Assembly: GCA_019009955.1 (NCBI GenBank)
Contig: CM032233.1
Coordinates: forward strand, 120,808,501-120,872,500
Direction: 5' to 3'
DNA length: 64,000 nucleotides
DNA from: Riptortus pedestris
Lineage: Eukaryota > Arthropoda > Insecta > Hemiptera > Alydidae
Of this stretch, positions 1-11,369 are shown in pieces (position 1 is the stretch's first letter; each line of letters begins with the position of its first letter). Made by a program: the position numbers and the translations under genes. The notes beneath the pieces are model-generated. The model saw nothing but the letters and a program-made list of their open reading frames with translations. It searched no databases and was not told where the DNA came from.

Positions 1-163
1 CGTGTGAGATTAAAGCCACAATGGCTACCCTGAGCCCTGATTTGGTCTGATCCATGGAGATTTTCAAAGTTCTGGCGCTAAATATTTCGGGCTCTAATAA
101 GTATATCTACGTTCACAATTCCTTAGAATTTTAAACATAATCGAATAATGTAGCTAGAACAAA

Positions 164-760
164 AGTCACGCACGGGCTGCGTAAACTAAGCAGATTTCCC
201 ACGTGAAGTTTAACAATAGAGAAATCAGCATACTAATAACAGTAGTAGTATCGAATCTCAAAACCAATTCACGGGGGACGAACAGTTACGGAAACGGCCG
301 CCGGAAACTAGCTTTCGGCGGAAAGCCCCGAATATTGCTGACTTCTGCCGACCACTCACACAATACAAATGCAAATATCTCGGTTAATATTCAAGATAAA
401 GACTAAATCTATGGAACAATATTTATAGTTAATTTAATTTGCAATAATATTGATTCTATAGAATGTTTCGATCCAACGCATAATAACGGAGATATTTCGA
501 ATTTTCAAAAACCCCTTCTCCCACGGTCCGATTTCAGCCATTAACGAACTTGATCTTTCTTATGACATAAAACAATTAAATATCGGGTTTGGTACCGATC
601 AAACAAAAATTGCGAGCGTTAATATATATATAATTTTGAATGGACCTCATTTTCGTCATCTTCTGGGTAGGATCGATGGACATTTGAAAAAATGTTTCAA
701 AGAAATCGCGTCATGAGTACGACCTCAAAAGCTGATTTCCCTTAATGGAAATCTGCTAAA
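164..760 (+). mobile_element. Family A (Helentron-like/HINE) copy 1
   Basis: It begins with a slightly diverged start (GTCACGCACGGGCTGCG), carries the subterminal GCAGATTTCCC and ends with the palindrome and GGAAATCTGCTAAA. The internal TA tract is very short here. It is nonautonomous: the 67-codon ORF inside it is not conserved between copies, so I do not call it a gene. The family assignment to Helentron-associated elements is inferred from structure. Confidence 0.75.
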
Positions 761-1003
761 AAAACGAAAAGGTTTTTTGTTAAAGGGTAAGAGTAGTGAA
801 AAGCTCTCATATAAACAATGGCATTTTCACTTTTTTCATGAAGTGATTTTGATCCCATAATACATGTGCCATTGTGTTTTGCAAATTGCTTCCTTCAATT
901 AGTGCTCAACACTTTTAGCGGAATATTATATTTTTTTGAAGGGGTGTCAGTAAGCTAACGAAATATATAACGATTGTATAGCGACCTGACGATTTGAAAA
1001 TTC

Positions 1004-1346
1004 CATCACACAGTGGCTGCGTAAACTAAGCAGATTTCCCACTGGAAGGTTAACAACAGATAAATCTACACACTGGTAAAACCATCGTGAATGTTAAGGG
1101 AATAAATACAAACGGTATTAAGAAATCATGCAGTCACTTTACTAGTTAATAACATCTACAACGGAAAGTGTCTGAATTTTTACAAACAGGGTAGCCAACA
1201 TCTTTATATTTATTTAGTATTTAACCTTGTAATGAAGTGGTTCATAATATAACAGCTTATTATTAATTTGATACTAATGGGAGTGCGGGTTTACTGAAAT
1301 CGTAAAACTATCAAATCCAAATATATTGGTTAATATTCATTATAAG

Positions 1347-1391
<45 letters not shown>

Positions 1392-1533
1392 AATATTTAT
1401 TGTAAATTTCTGTTGCAAACAGATTGTTTCTATACAATTTTCCATCTAACGTATAGACAGAGATATTTCGAAATTCCTCTCCTTTAACCCCCCCCTCCCC
1501 CGGAGTTCCTTATCAATAAAATACAGACACTAG

Positions 1534-1603
<70 letters not shown>

Positions 1604-1610
1604 AAAATTA
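1004..1610 (+). mobile_element. Family A copy 2, 3' truncated
   Basis: The 5' end and subterminal GCAGATTTCCC are clear. The copy contains an inserted (TA)n at 1350-1389 and then runs into a second (TA)n(TG)n tract at 1537-1603, where recognisable family A sequence stops. The usual 3' end with GGGAAATCTGC is absent. Truncation at a (TA)n tract is a recurrent pattern in this window. Confidence 0.6.
1537..1603. repeat. (TA)n(TG)n compound microsatellite
   Basis: A run of TA dinucleotides passes into TG dinucleotides. It lies where the 3' half of family A copy 2 should begin. ORFs read through it as HTHTH/IYIYI repeats are artefacts of the dinucleotide repeat. Confidence 0.95.
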
Positions 1611-2011
1611 AAATTTGAATATTGTTAAATGAGTAACCTAATTTTATGAATAACCTACTTTGACTAGGGCTTGTGGTTGAAACATAACAAAGGTTCTGTA
1701 TGGGCAAATTTAATTATTTTAAAGGAATAAAATTACATTACCCGATTTTAAGTAAAATAATTTTAGTCTCTGTGGCATATAAAAAAACGTTTTTATGTTA
1801 TAATAGGTTGTGTATAAATAGAATGAAATTAATTTATTGGGAATATTATTTTTTTTAAGATTGAATTTTACCCCTTGAAAATCGAAAGACGTTCGGGTTA
1901 TTTGAAAAAATGAACATGTTTTAAATAATAATTTTTTAATAAGGTATTCGACCCAGAAGGCTCTCAATTAAAGAAATATATTAACAAGAAGGACATTGGG
2001 AAAGAATGCAT

Positions 2012-2014
<3 letters not shown>
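1611..2014. other. No gene seen
   Basis: AT-rich single-copy-looking sequence. An 82-codon minus ORF (1719-1967) has low-complexity composition and resembles nothing I recognise. The stretch ends at a (TA)n tract (2015-2067) that leads into a family B head. Confidence 0.5.
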
Positions 2015-2065
<51 letters not shown>

Positions 2066-2067
<2 letters not shown>

Positions 2068-3297
2068 TATCTCAGATACCCCGCTACGCGCGGGATTTGA
2101 TTTGAGGCTGAATGGTGATGGTATTTTTTTGGCAAAGCTTTACTTTGCACAATATTTTGACCTTTACCCGTCCCAGTGTTTAGGGTTAATACCCGTTGTT
2201 GGCGTTTGTTAATAATTTAATTAATAACTTAATTTTTTATGTAAGGACAAAATATTAACATAGATTTGAATTAATTTTTCCAGGTGAGGTACCTCATAGT
2301 TCAAACTGGAATGAATTGTTGAGCATATCAATATTTCTACGCAAATTACTTGCTCCACACATTGTACTGGAGAAATTTATAAAACAAAAGTTAATCTAAA
2401 TGAAAAAGTAAACAACTTTTGTTATGAGCATGTTTGTCGAAAAACAAATAGACAATGAAATATCGCGAATTTTTATTTCAGGCCTCCCTTATAACCCCCA
2501 CTCCCGTTCTAGCCTAAAAATTTTAATATAGCTTATAATCATGGAAGAATTAATGCTAATTGACATACCGAGTTTTTTTTTAAGTTCGGTTTAATCGTTA
2601 GCGCCCAATGAAATAGTTGACTCCCGATTTAGTTTATAGTGTATATCTCGTTTATACTGTGTTAAAAGACAAAAATGAATATGACAAAAGTTACTCTAAA
2701 TAAAAAACTTTTGTTATGTTCATATTTGCCGAAAAACGAATAGAAAACGAAATACCCCTGCCCGTCCCTAGAAATGTTGGTATGGCTTGTTATAATGAAA
2801 GAGATAGTGCTAATACATATACCGGGTTTTATTTATTTCGGTTGGGTCTTTTGTCCCAAATAAAATTGTTCACTTCCGCTATAGGTTTTAGCGTATATCT
2901 CGTTTATAATTCGGTATACGAAAAAAAAGTATATAACTAAAGTTACTCTAAATAACAAAATAAACAACTTTTGTTATGTTCATATTTGCCGAAAAAACAA
3001 TAGGAAACGTAATATCGCTGTTTTTTAATTTCTGGCTTACCTTATAACCCCCACTTCTGTTCGTCTCGGAGGATATTAATATAGCCTAAAGTCTAAGTTG
3101 GGTTAGTAGTAATATACATACCAAGTTTCATAAAATTCGGTTCAGCCGTTTATGCGTGAAAAGGTAACAAACAAACAAACATACACGAAAGAAACAAAAT
3201 GCAGTTATGGTGTCTATGACATGTGAAACGAAAAAGTATCGTGAAATTTCGAGAAAAAAAATCAATGTACAGACAGAGGTTACAATTTTATATATAA
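2066..3297 (+). mobile_element. Family B element, head type 1 with ~297-bp units and tail type 1
   Basis: The head reads like CTCAGATACCCGGCTTCGC (diverged here), followed by a body with several tandem units. Each unit carries an inverted pair ACAAAAGTT...AACTTTTGT, then text ending near CCCACTCC. The tail is GTTCAGCCGTTTATGCGTG, a short AAAC repeat and GACAGAGGTTACAATTTTA. Tails of this style are common at the ends of arthropod retroelements and related nonautonomous repeats, but I cannot place the superfamily. The 74-codon ORF at 2716 belongs to a unit and shifts frame relative to its equivalents elsewhere. Confidence 0.65.
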
Positions 3298-3796
3298 CTA
3301 GCTAAGGTAACCGGGAAATCATTGTTGACTGGCTAATGATGGTATTCTTATTGCAAGACTTCAATGTGTACAAATACTTCACTCCACGACGTAATGTTTT
3401 TCCGAAATAGCCAATCCTAAAGGGTAAATTTTGGGTATTATTAGAATAGAAATTTTAGTTATGAAGAATAAATAAAAATGTGCTCCAAATCTATCCCTCT
3501 ACACTTTTTGACTCACCGTTTTTGAATAATTCAAACCATAATCATGAATAGCATTTATTAAAAATTAAATATCATCTATAATGAACATATTTCCTTTCAA
3601 AAACCAATCCGAGCACATATAATTTAAGCATAGTTTAGCACGTAAGGTTATATTCGTAATAGTAGAGCTCAGTGAAAATCACTTCCCGTAATGCCAGCAT
3701 TTCACAGGAAATAAGTAAACTCAATTACTATGACATGTGAAACGAAAAAGTATCATGAAAATTTGAGAAAAAGATCAATGTACAGACAGAGGTTAC

Positions 3797-3834
<38 letters not shown>
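3297..3834 (+). mobile_element. Family B element, head type 2, ending in (TA)n
   Basis: The head ACTAGCTAAGGTAACCGGG directly abuts the tail of the preceding B element. The body (TTCAAACCATAATCATG, ATCTATAATGAACATATTTC) matches 49680-49990 and 57180-57480. It ends with the same GACAGAGGTTACAATTTTA tail and a (TA)n tract at 3803-3834. Confidence 0.6.
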
Positions 3835-3839
<5 letters not shown>

Positions 3840-3967
3840 TCTGAACGGACCTCATTTTCGTCATCTCCTACGTAGGATCGGTGGACATTTGAGGATTTTT
3901 TTTCAAAACTCGCGTTACGAGTACAACCTCAATAGCCGATTTCGCATAAGGGAAATTTGCAAAAACG
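3835..3967 (+). mobile_element. Family A 3' half fused to a B tail at (TA)n
   Basis: Only the part of family A that follows its (TA)n is present: TGAACGGACCTCATTTTCG, GTGGACATTTGA and AAGGGAAATTTGC at the end. Its left boundary is the (TA)n shared with the preceding B tail. No 5' half of A lies upstream. Confidence 0.7.
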
Positions 3968-4311
3968 ATTATTCAGGAGAATGGCGCAAATCGAAGTAAG
4001 ACTTCCTCGCCTCTAGAAAATTTCTTAGATCTAGTTTTGCATTTATAAAAAAGAATAAAGCGTAGAGTATGAATATGATAGATAGATAGGGGCTATTTTC
4101 CAGGATAATTTAAGCCATTTTTCCAATTAATCAGTATTCAAGTTCAGCTCATTTGACAAGACATCGTTAATCTTCATTCACAACTTTTTGGAGCTTGCTA
4201 ACTTTGCTACCTATTCTGTCTAATTGATATTAATCCAATACTTTCATAGTAAAAATTTCTACTCTTATATTATAAATCAAGAATACAATAGTGAAAAATA
4301 CATCTTCAAAA

Positions 4312-5020
4312 AGTCTTGGCTGCGTGAACTAAGCAAATTTCCCACCAACACTAGTGTTCACATATTATCTATTTCTAGAAATCCAAAGATCGATAAAAAT
4401 GTATAGAACAACAATTCTAGAGCATCAATAGTTTACAAGATTGGTTTTATAACATTTTTTTTTTCAATCCGACTCATAACAATGGAGATATTTGGAAATT
4501 TTCGAATTCCCCCTATTCCTGGTCCGATTTCAGCCATTAATGAAAATTTATAGACAATTTATTTATTTATACAGGAACATCTGCAAGATTTTTGAAACGA
4601 TATATTAGAACCAAGATCCAAAATCCTTATTGTCTGTGTTCAATTTTAGCACTTAACGAACTTAATCTTTAGTTTTAGTAGACTTATTCTTCACGAGAAC
4701 TTTCTTCTTCTTTAGAGAAATCAGCTATTAACGTTGTACTCATGGTGTGAAAAATTTCCTCACAGACTTACAATAACGGAGATATTTTGAATCTTCGAAT
4801 CCCCGGAGTTCAAAATTATATATATATATATATACTTGTCTGTTACCGATTTAGCCACCAAAATGTTTGTGTGCTCATTACTAAACTCTATTTGTAAGCT
4901 TCACAGGTAAACTTTTTTTTCCTTTATTTCCTAGATAGGATCGATGTACATTTTAAGTAATATTTGAAAACTTGCGGATGAATACTTCCACTGTAGCTGA
5001 TTCCCTTTAAATCTGCTAAA
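4312..5020 (+). mobile_element. Family A, degenerate copy
   Basis: The start (TTGGCTGCGTGAACTAAGC) and end (AAATCTGCTAAA) are both recognisable, but the interior is heavily diverged with several indels. It looks like one of the older copies. 3968-4311 upstream holds no feature I can support. Confidence 0.5.
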
Positions 5021-6151
5021 AATAAAGGACCACTAATTGGCGCCAAGAAAAAGAAGAGACTTGAACATTTTAAGTACTGTCGTTCATAACATGTATATCT
5101 CAAAAGGACTCAACAGCAGTTTTTCAATTAAAATATGAGGTCCGTTGTCCAAACCGTTTCAAAGGAATTAATTCCTCCCTAATTTTCGTGTATTGATGAA
5201 GGCGCGCCATCAATAACGATCAATTACATATATCAATATCCAAATGCATGCTGAATTTCGTTAATTTACTTCTACTCGTAAGGAAGTTATAATACGCGGA
5301 GACCGCTGGAAGGGAGGACACTGTGATGAGAGAACGGGCCCTAAAAAATTATGAGGATTTTATAATAAATAACATATAGTACGTCACTCTTATGTAAGAC
5401 AGGAATTATTCCGCAATGCAGTGGTGGCTGTAGCTATTAGACGGGCTCTCAAAGGAACGGCCAATACAGCCTTGAACTAAAACAATTAACATAAGGATAA
5501 ATATGCAAAACTGGACTATACTTAGAATTTCATAGCCACAATATTACTTTTACATACCCGCTACAGTCAGTCAAAACAACAAAATGTAATTTGCCCTCTC
5601 AAGATGTATATACATTAACTATCAAGTTTTTTCTTTTTCTAAATGATTTTATGTAAATTAGCAATATCCATGTGAAATAAACGTCTCGAAATAATACTTT
5701 CCGTAATATAAAGAGGAACTTAATCATACAAAAGCAGTTTATATATAATTTTATTACGTAAAATATTAAAGTATTCATTTTAAAAATGCAAAAATAATAA
5801 AATAAGTAGGAAGCAAAAATGCAATGCCATTGCTTGGGCCTAGTTTGGCGACATTTGGCATGTCATCAAGGAACTTTACTCTGTCTTCCATAGCGTTTTT
5901 TTTATTTTAGCGTTGATATTGTATAAATACTCCAATTGTTTGTAAGTATAACGAGAGGTAACTCCACTAAATTGTTAAAACAGCATATAGAAAATTGATT
6001 GGAACCGGTTTTGTTGAACCACAACCCCCAACAAACTGGCATGAATTATGTTATTGCGATGTCATAATCTTTATATCGAACTTGAAAAATTCTTAGAACA
6101 TTTCTAATGAAAATTGCTTCTTTTAATCGATATGTCATTGTTCAAAAAAAG
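5021..6151. other. No gene seen
   Basis: Mostly unique-looking AT-rich DNA. A slightly GC-richer patch around 5280-5470 has a short open stretch on the plus strand, but it is closed by stops on both sides and matches no family I know. Confidence 0.5.
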
Positions 6152-7062
6152 CACCCCCACTCAGGGACTGCGTAAACTAAGCAGATTTCCCCGGTGAAGT
6201 TTTACAATATAGAAATCTGCATACTGGTAACACTTAACACCACCCAGAGTAAATGCAAACGGTAATGAGAAATCTTTCAGTTAATTTTAATAAGCTCCCA
6301 ACGGGAACGGCTTCGGAATTTTAAAAGTTAGGCCTTCCAGTCATTCAGAGCTGAATAGATAGATAGACATACTCTTCACCGGAAAGAAAAACAATTACTA
6401 ATATATATCTGAATAAAACATATTAACATCAAACTATTTACTATAATAGTACTGCAATGTATAATGAATCAGAATAATTTATATTTTAATAACTCAAATT
6501 TTAGTAGTCCAAGAACTAAAGAAGAGGGGGGGGGGGGTCAACAGAACATATCTCGTATAATAAAGGTCTCTTGAAAACAATATTTGGTATAAAAGCATCA
6601 AATAAAGTGGTTTATCATATAACAACAGAAAATATTTACACAAAGGAAAAGCTTACACGAGTCTAAACCAATTTCACGAGAGCCGAACAGTTACGGAAAC
6701 AGCCAAACAAGTTTTCGGGTGTTTCCGTCGAACAATACCCATAATAGCCGATCTCATCTCGTACGTTGTCCCCACACACTTAATAAAAATGCAAATATGT
6801 CAGTTAATATTCAAGATAGAGAATAAATGTATATAACAATATTTATAGTAAATTTGCAATAAGATTGGTTCTATACAAATTTTCGAATCGACGTGTAGAA
6901 ACGGAGATATTACGAATTTTCGAAAAATCTCCCCTCTAAACCCCTCACACTTGTCCGATCTCAGCCATTAACGAACTTGATCTTTCTTTTTACATAAAAC
7001 TATTAAATATCGAGTTTGGTAACAATCAAACAAAAATTACGGCCGCTAGAGCGTTAACAGAA

Positions 7063-7116
<54 letters not shown>

Positions 7117-7229
7117 AACGGACCTCATTTTCGTCATCTCCTCGGTTGGATCGATGGACATTTGAAGACATTTTTCGGAAAATCGCGTCATGAGTACGAC
7201 CTCAATAGCTGTTAAGGGGAATCTGCTAA
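6152..7229 (+). mobile_element. Family A, long form
   Basis: A long-form copy with the extra 5' segment, including AGTAGTCCAAGAACTAAAG and the TTTTTCTTTCCGG-type sequence that also occurs in the 28871-29827 and 53841-54796 copies. It contains a second 5'-type segment near 6660-6780 and a (TA)n at 7068-7113. It ends AGGGGAATCTGCTAA. A G10 run occurs at about 6528. Confidence 0.65.
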
Positions 7230-7408
7230 TAAAAAGCCATTGAGTAGAAGTGTGGGTTTAAAGAATGATGAACTCATGAAAATGTGAAAAACTCTCTCAA
7301 AATATGATTTACGAATAAATGTAAAGAGGAACAATTGTAGAGCATCAACGTTTTAATGTTAACATGATCGGTTATATAAAATGTTTCGTTCCGACTCAGA
7401 AGAAAAAA

Positions 7409-7841
7409 GTCCGTCACGCAGGGGCTGCGTAAACTAAGCAGATTTCCCACGTGAAGTTTTACAATACAGAAATTTCACGAGAGTCGAGAAGTTAAGGAAA
7501 CGGCCGAGCTAGCTTTTGGCGGGAAAGTCACCCGTCCGTTATCCGTCCAGATTTTATAAAAATGCAAATATCTCGGTTAATATTCAAGATAGAGAATAAA
7601 TGTATATAACAATATTTATAGTAAATTTAATTTGCTATAAGATTGATTCTGTACAATTTTTCGATCTGACGTATAGTAACGGAGATATTTCGAATTTTCG
7701 AAAATCCTCCCCTTTAAACCCCCCCTCCCATTGGTCCGATTTCAGCCGTTAACGAACTTGATCTTTCTTTTTACATAAAACGACTAAATATCGAGTTTGG
7801 TAACGATCAAACAAAAATTGCGACCGCTAGAGCGGTAACAG

Positions 7842-7910
<69 letters not shown>

Positions 7911-8048
7911 TGTATATATACAGTTTTGAACGGACCTTATTTTCGTCATCTACTAGGTAGGATCGATGGACATTTGAAGAAAAATTTCGAAAATTCCGTC
8001 ATGAGTACAACCTCGATAGCTGATTTCCCTTAAGGGAAATCTGCTAAA
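7409..8048 (+). mobile_element. Family A, best-preserved short-form reference copy
   Basis: This is a good type copy. It starts GTCCGTCACGCAGGGGCTGC, with GCAGATTTCCC at 7438-7448. A long (TA)n lies at about 7847-7920. A perfect 20-bp palindrome GATTTCCCTTAAGGGAAATC lies at 8022-8041, overlapping GGGAAATCTGC at 8034-8044, and the element closes CTAAA. There is no ORF of note, so it must rely on proteins supplied in trans. The subterminal inverted repeats, 3' palindrome and internal microsatellite match the HINE/DINE-1 plan; that classification is an inference. Confidence 0.85.
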
Positions 8049-8904
8049 AGATACTTTGTAATTCCAGCCATTAGAGTTGAATTAAACGGTTAAATATTGA
8101 CTATGGTATAGATCAAATTACGATTTTCAATTCAAGACTGGAAAATTTTAATTTATGACGTCTACAAAGTATTTGCATGTATAAAAAGATTCATCTTATA
8201 ACAGCTTAGTGTCATTGCATTGGCTGTATATATAAACATAAATGGTTTGTAAGATGTGTTTTCGCGAGTCAATATACCAATTAAAAGGATTCGGTATTTA
8301 TAGCATTCTAAATATATCAAGCAATTAGTATTTGTGTGTCAATAAATGGCAACTAGAGTGTGACAGATTGAAATAGGACTGGTTTTCCGTGAAAATCTAA
8401 CTACTGGATTTAATGAGCACCTAATAATCCCTTTCAACGCTCATTAAAAATGTCCATATAATACAATTAATCTCTTGTTTTGCCAGCGAAAGAAAAGTGG
8501 TCTTTGATTGGAAATTAACGTGTTTATGTTCTGATTTCGTTTACGGCGGTTTGCAATACAACGGCTTACCACTCAAGTCTATAGACTAGATTTATTAAAG
8601 CTCCTTCATTATTAATCCTTTCATTTTCATTACATACAACAGACATTCTATCTAAACATACAATCATACTGGAGAGAAAGCTTTGGAGTTATGAAGTGAC
8701 ACAATTGATGAATTAATGTTTAGACTAGGCATGACCAACAATGATAACAATTGTGTTCAAAAATTGTTTCCTACTGAAATATTATTTTACTGACGTATCT
8801 TCAGACAGTATTTCTTGACACCAGAAAAATCCTGTGGTGGCCAGATGTTTTAGTTTTCATTTTTAAAAATAACTGCTAATGCTGAACAATATATTTTATA
8901 TACA

Positions 8905-8910
<6 letters not shown>
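8049..8910. other. No gene seen
   Basis: AT-rich DNA without repeats or ORFs that I recognise. It leads into the (TA)n tract at 8911-8957, the insertion site of the Tc1-like element. Confidence 0.5.
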
Positions 8911-8957
<47 letters not shown>

Positions 8958-8960
<3 letters not shown>

Positions 8961-9570
8961 TCAACCGCAAAAAAAACCGGACACTTAGATTTAGTCTTAT
9001 AATTTTGTTAAGTACTTAAAATATATGTATATTAATCTTTTTAATTAAAATAATTGGTTAATCTATAGGTTATTTAAACAAATTCTGCCAAAAGTGAATA
9101 ATGTTTATTGATTATTTACAAAAAAATACAAAATAAAAAAAAAGAAAAAGATAAATTAACACATTAAAAAAAAAAAAATATTCTTCATTTTTGTTACAGT
9201 GTATGGTAGACTTCGCTACCGTACAAGCGTTTCGGCAATGTAACGTAAGCTCCGGCCTTCCATCTAAGTTTGAAAGACCCATTATTCTGGACCGAAATAA
9301 AAATAAAACATTAATTAAAGAAAATGCTTGGTTAATAATTAAAGATGTTTAAATGTGCGAAAAACTACTTACAGTTTAGAATAGATCAACTTCACGACAA
9401 ATAAATCTAATCTGAGTTTTATCCAGTTGTGTACTAACTGAAGGGATTAATTCAATGGACTTAGACTCTAAATTCTCTGTAATAACTAGAATACCCACAT
9501 AAAGAAAATAGCTGAAAATTAGCTTTTAATACGACAAAAATGAAGTGTCCGGTTTTTTTTTTGCGGTTGA

Positions 9571-9573
<3 letters not shown>
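8958..9573 (+). mobile_element. Tc1/mariner-like nonautonomous element, 616 bp, copy 1
   Basis: Terminal inverted repeats of about 28 bp start CACTCAACCGCAAAAAAAA and continue CCGGACACTT, with the mirrored end at the right. The element sits in a (TA)n tract, as expected for a TA-targeting transposon. The interior (about 9205-9345) encodes a short stretch resembling part of a Tc1-family helix-turn-helix region, best read in the second copy. Its length matches the copy at 41420-42035, which lies in the opposite orientation. It is far too short for a full transposase. Confidence 0.85.

Positions 9574-9576
<3 letters not shown>

Positions 9577-9656
<80 letters not shown>
9577..9656. repeat. (TA)n(TG)n compound microsatellite
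   Basis: TA dinucleotides followed by TG dinucleotides, directly right of the Tc1-like element and left of a family A fragment. The 71-codon minus ORF across it is a repeat artefact. Confidence 0.95.
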
Positions 9657-9658
<2 letters not shown>

Positions 9659-9830
9659 TTGGTAACGATTAGACAAAAATTGCGACCGCTGAAGCGTTAA
9701 CAGACAAATGTATCTATCAATCTATCTATATTATATGCGCGCGTGTGTGTTCATTTGGATGTATATTTGTCTGTTAACGCTCTAGCGGTCGCAATTTTTG
9801 TTCGATCATTACCAATTATAATATTTTAAC
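9657..9830. repeat. Inverted pair of family A internal fragments
   Basis: The plus arm (about 9657-9710, TGCGACCGCTGAAGCGTTAA) is mirrored by a minus arm (about 9766-9821, TTAACGCTCTAGCGGTCGCA), separated by about 56 bp of ATCT- and GTGT-rich sequence. Both arms are the piece of family A next to its (TA)n. This is a smaller version of the head-to-head arrangement at 17591-18180. Confidence 0.7.
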
Positions 9831-10533
9831 AGTTTTCAGGGGGATGAGAGGAGGAGGGATTGGAGAAGAGGTCAAATCCAAAATCAAAATATTTTGGTTA
9901 TTAAGTCAGATCGAATATGTCATATAACCAATCATGTTGAAAATTTGATTTTCTGCAATTGTTGTTCTATATGCTTTTTCAGGAAGTACACCTCTTGATG
10001 CTTGTTCTGGATGTTCTTTCCTATGGTAAACCTAGTTTTAGTCCTAGATATAATTGTTGTGTTAGTTTTTCATTTTATCAGTATATGTTTTTTTGTTTGT
10101 TTTTTTTTTAATTTGTAAAAGTTGTTTAAAGTATTTTAAATGTTGACTAGCTAAGTATGCTATTAAGAAGTGAGATTCCCGATTTCTGTGATATTCTGTG
10201 ACTGTTACCTAGTATTTTAATTATGATTTATATAGTGTCAGTTAGATGATTTTCATAGGTTTTTGATTATGTCAACAGGCGCTGAAGATGGAGCTGTTGC
10301 TCTGAAAGTGCACTCTGTCACGCATTGTAGCGGAATAGGCCTACAATGTCCATCCAGATTAATTCGTGCCTCTACCTCCCTGCTTCCCTAGAAGAAATAT
10401 ATGCTTTTCCACCAACTCAAATATTAATCTGGTTATTAGAATGTTTTAGTTTACAGTCTTTTTTACGATTTTCATTTAAAGCGACTGTTTCAATCGAAAT
10501 TTTGGCTTCAGCTTAAATTTCAATTCCTTTCCT
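9831..10533. other. No gene seen
   Basis: There is diverged family A interior on the minus strand up to about 9960, then T-rich unique-looking sequence. At 10280-10330 a short GC-richer patch (GCTGAAGATGG, CTCTGAAAGTGC) resembles the terminal region of some retroelements, but it is too short to assign. Confidence 0.4.
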
Positions 10534-10596
10534 TAGCAGATTTATCTATTGTAAAACTTCATGAGGGAAATCTGCTTAGTTTACGCAGCCCCTGCT
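10534..10596 (-). mobile_element. Family A 5' end fragment
   Basis: The minus-strand 5' end of family A: GGGAAATCTGCTTAGTTTAC, then GCAGCCCCTGC. A second, more diverged 5' end of the same orientation follows at 10659-10693 (GAATCTGCTTAGTTTAAGCG, GTGACGAC). Confidence 0.7.
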
Positions 10597-10817
10597 TCTA
10601 ATTAGGGCAGAAATAGCGGAAACAGTATGGATAAATTCACAATTAAACTAAACAGATGGCGAATCTGCTTAGTTTAAGCGGTCTTCGTGACGACTTTTTT
10701 TTTTTGTAGACTATGGGACACTACATCAAATGTTATAGAGTTGTAACTCTAATGGAAACACAATGCAAAACCTAAAAAAAAATATTAGGCCAATCTTAAA
10801 TAGTCAATACTGTAACG

Positions 10818-11369
10818 CATATGTGGGCAACCACCGGCCCGCGGTATTGTTTCATCCGGCCAGCGAGACATTTTGAAAAACCCAATTAAACAAAAATATT
10901 ACACTACTTACTCCAAATGAGGAAGATGAGGAGAAATTTGTGCGTTTGGCAGTACTTATAAATGCGAACAGTTTTTTTTCAATGATGAAAGTTAATAAAT
11001 CAAAACATCGTACAAGGCTGACTGGCGATAATTTGGAAAATTCTTTTCTTCTTTGTATCAGTGGAATTAATCCAAACATCGATGGATTAGTTTCCCAAAT
11101 TCAAGCTCAAGTGTCTCATTGATTTCGGTGTCGGTTGTTTGTAATAATTCCAAATTTTACGATTTAATTATAATGTTGTACCTATTTTTTCATTTCATTT
11201 TATTTTAATAAATTGTATTATAATTACATTGTCCTGTAATTTCATCTCTGATAGCCATCGTTAAAAATTGTGAACACTACTTTAAAATGCTCTAGCTTTA
11301 AAAGCGGCCGGCTAACGCATTTGCAAATTAAAGTCTGGTCCACAACATGTCAAAGGTTGCCCATTCCTG
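10818..11369 (+). mobile_element. hAT-like element relic, copy 1
   Basis: The ends carry GTGGGCAACC at the left and GGTTGCCCATTCCTG at the right, typical of one hAT group whose termini read like TGGGCAACC. The interior keeps a fragment of the transposase C-terminus (listed separately). An 8-bp target duplication is not evident at the ends I chose, so the exact borders are uncertain by a few bases. Confidence 0.65.
10940..11122 (+). pseudogene. hAT transposase C-terminal fragment
   Basis: A 60-residue open stretch whose second half (SKHRTRLTGDNLENSFLLC) resembles the C-terminal dimerisation region of hAT transposases of the ZBED5/FAM200-like group. The motif K-H-R-x-R-L-T-x-x-x-L-E-N is the recognisable part. 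The catalytic core is absent, so it is a remnant; family transposases are usually several hundred residues long. The minus ORF over the same bases is a shadow. Assignment rests on memory of the family motif and is moderate. Confidence 0.55.

Noticed and set aside
5280..5470. Possible coding patch (short open stretch around 5400-5470)
   Set aside because: Closed by stops on both sides, no motif and no second copy.
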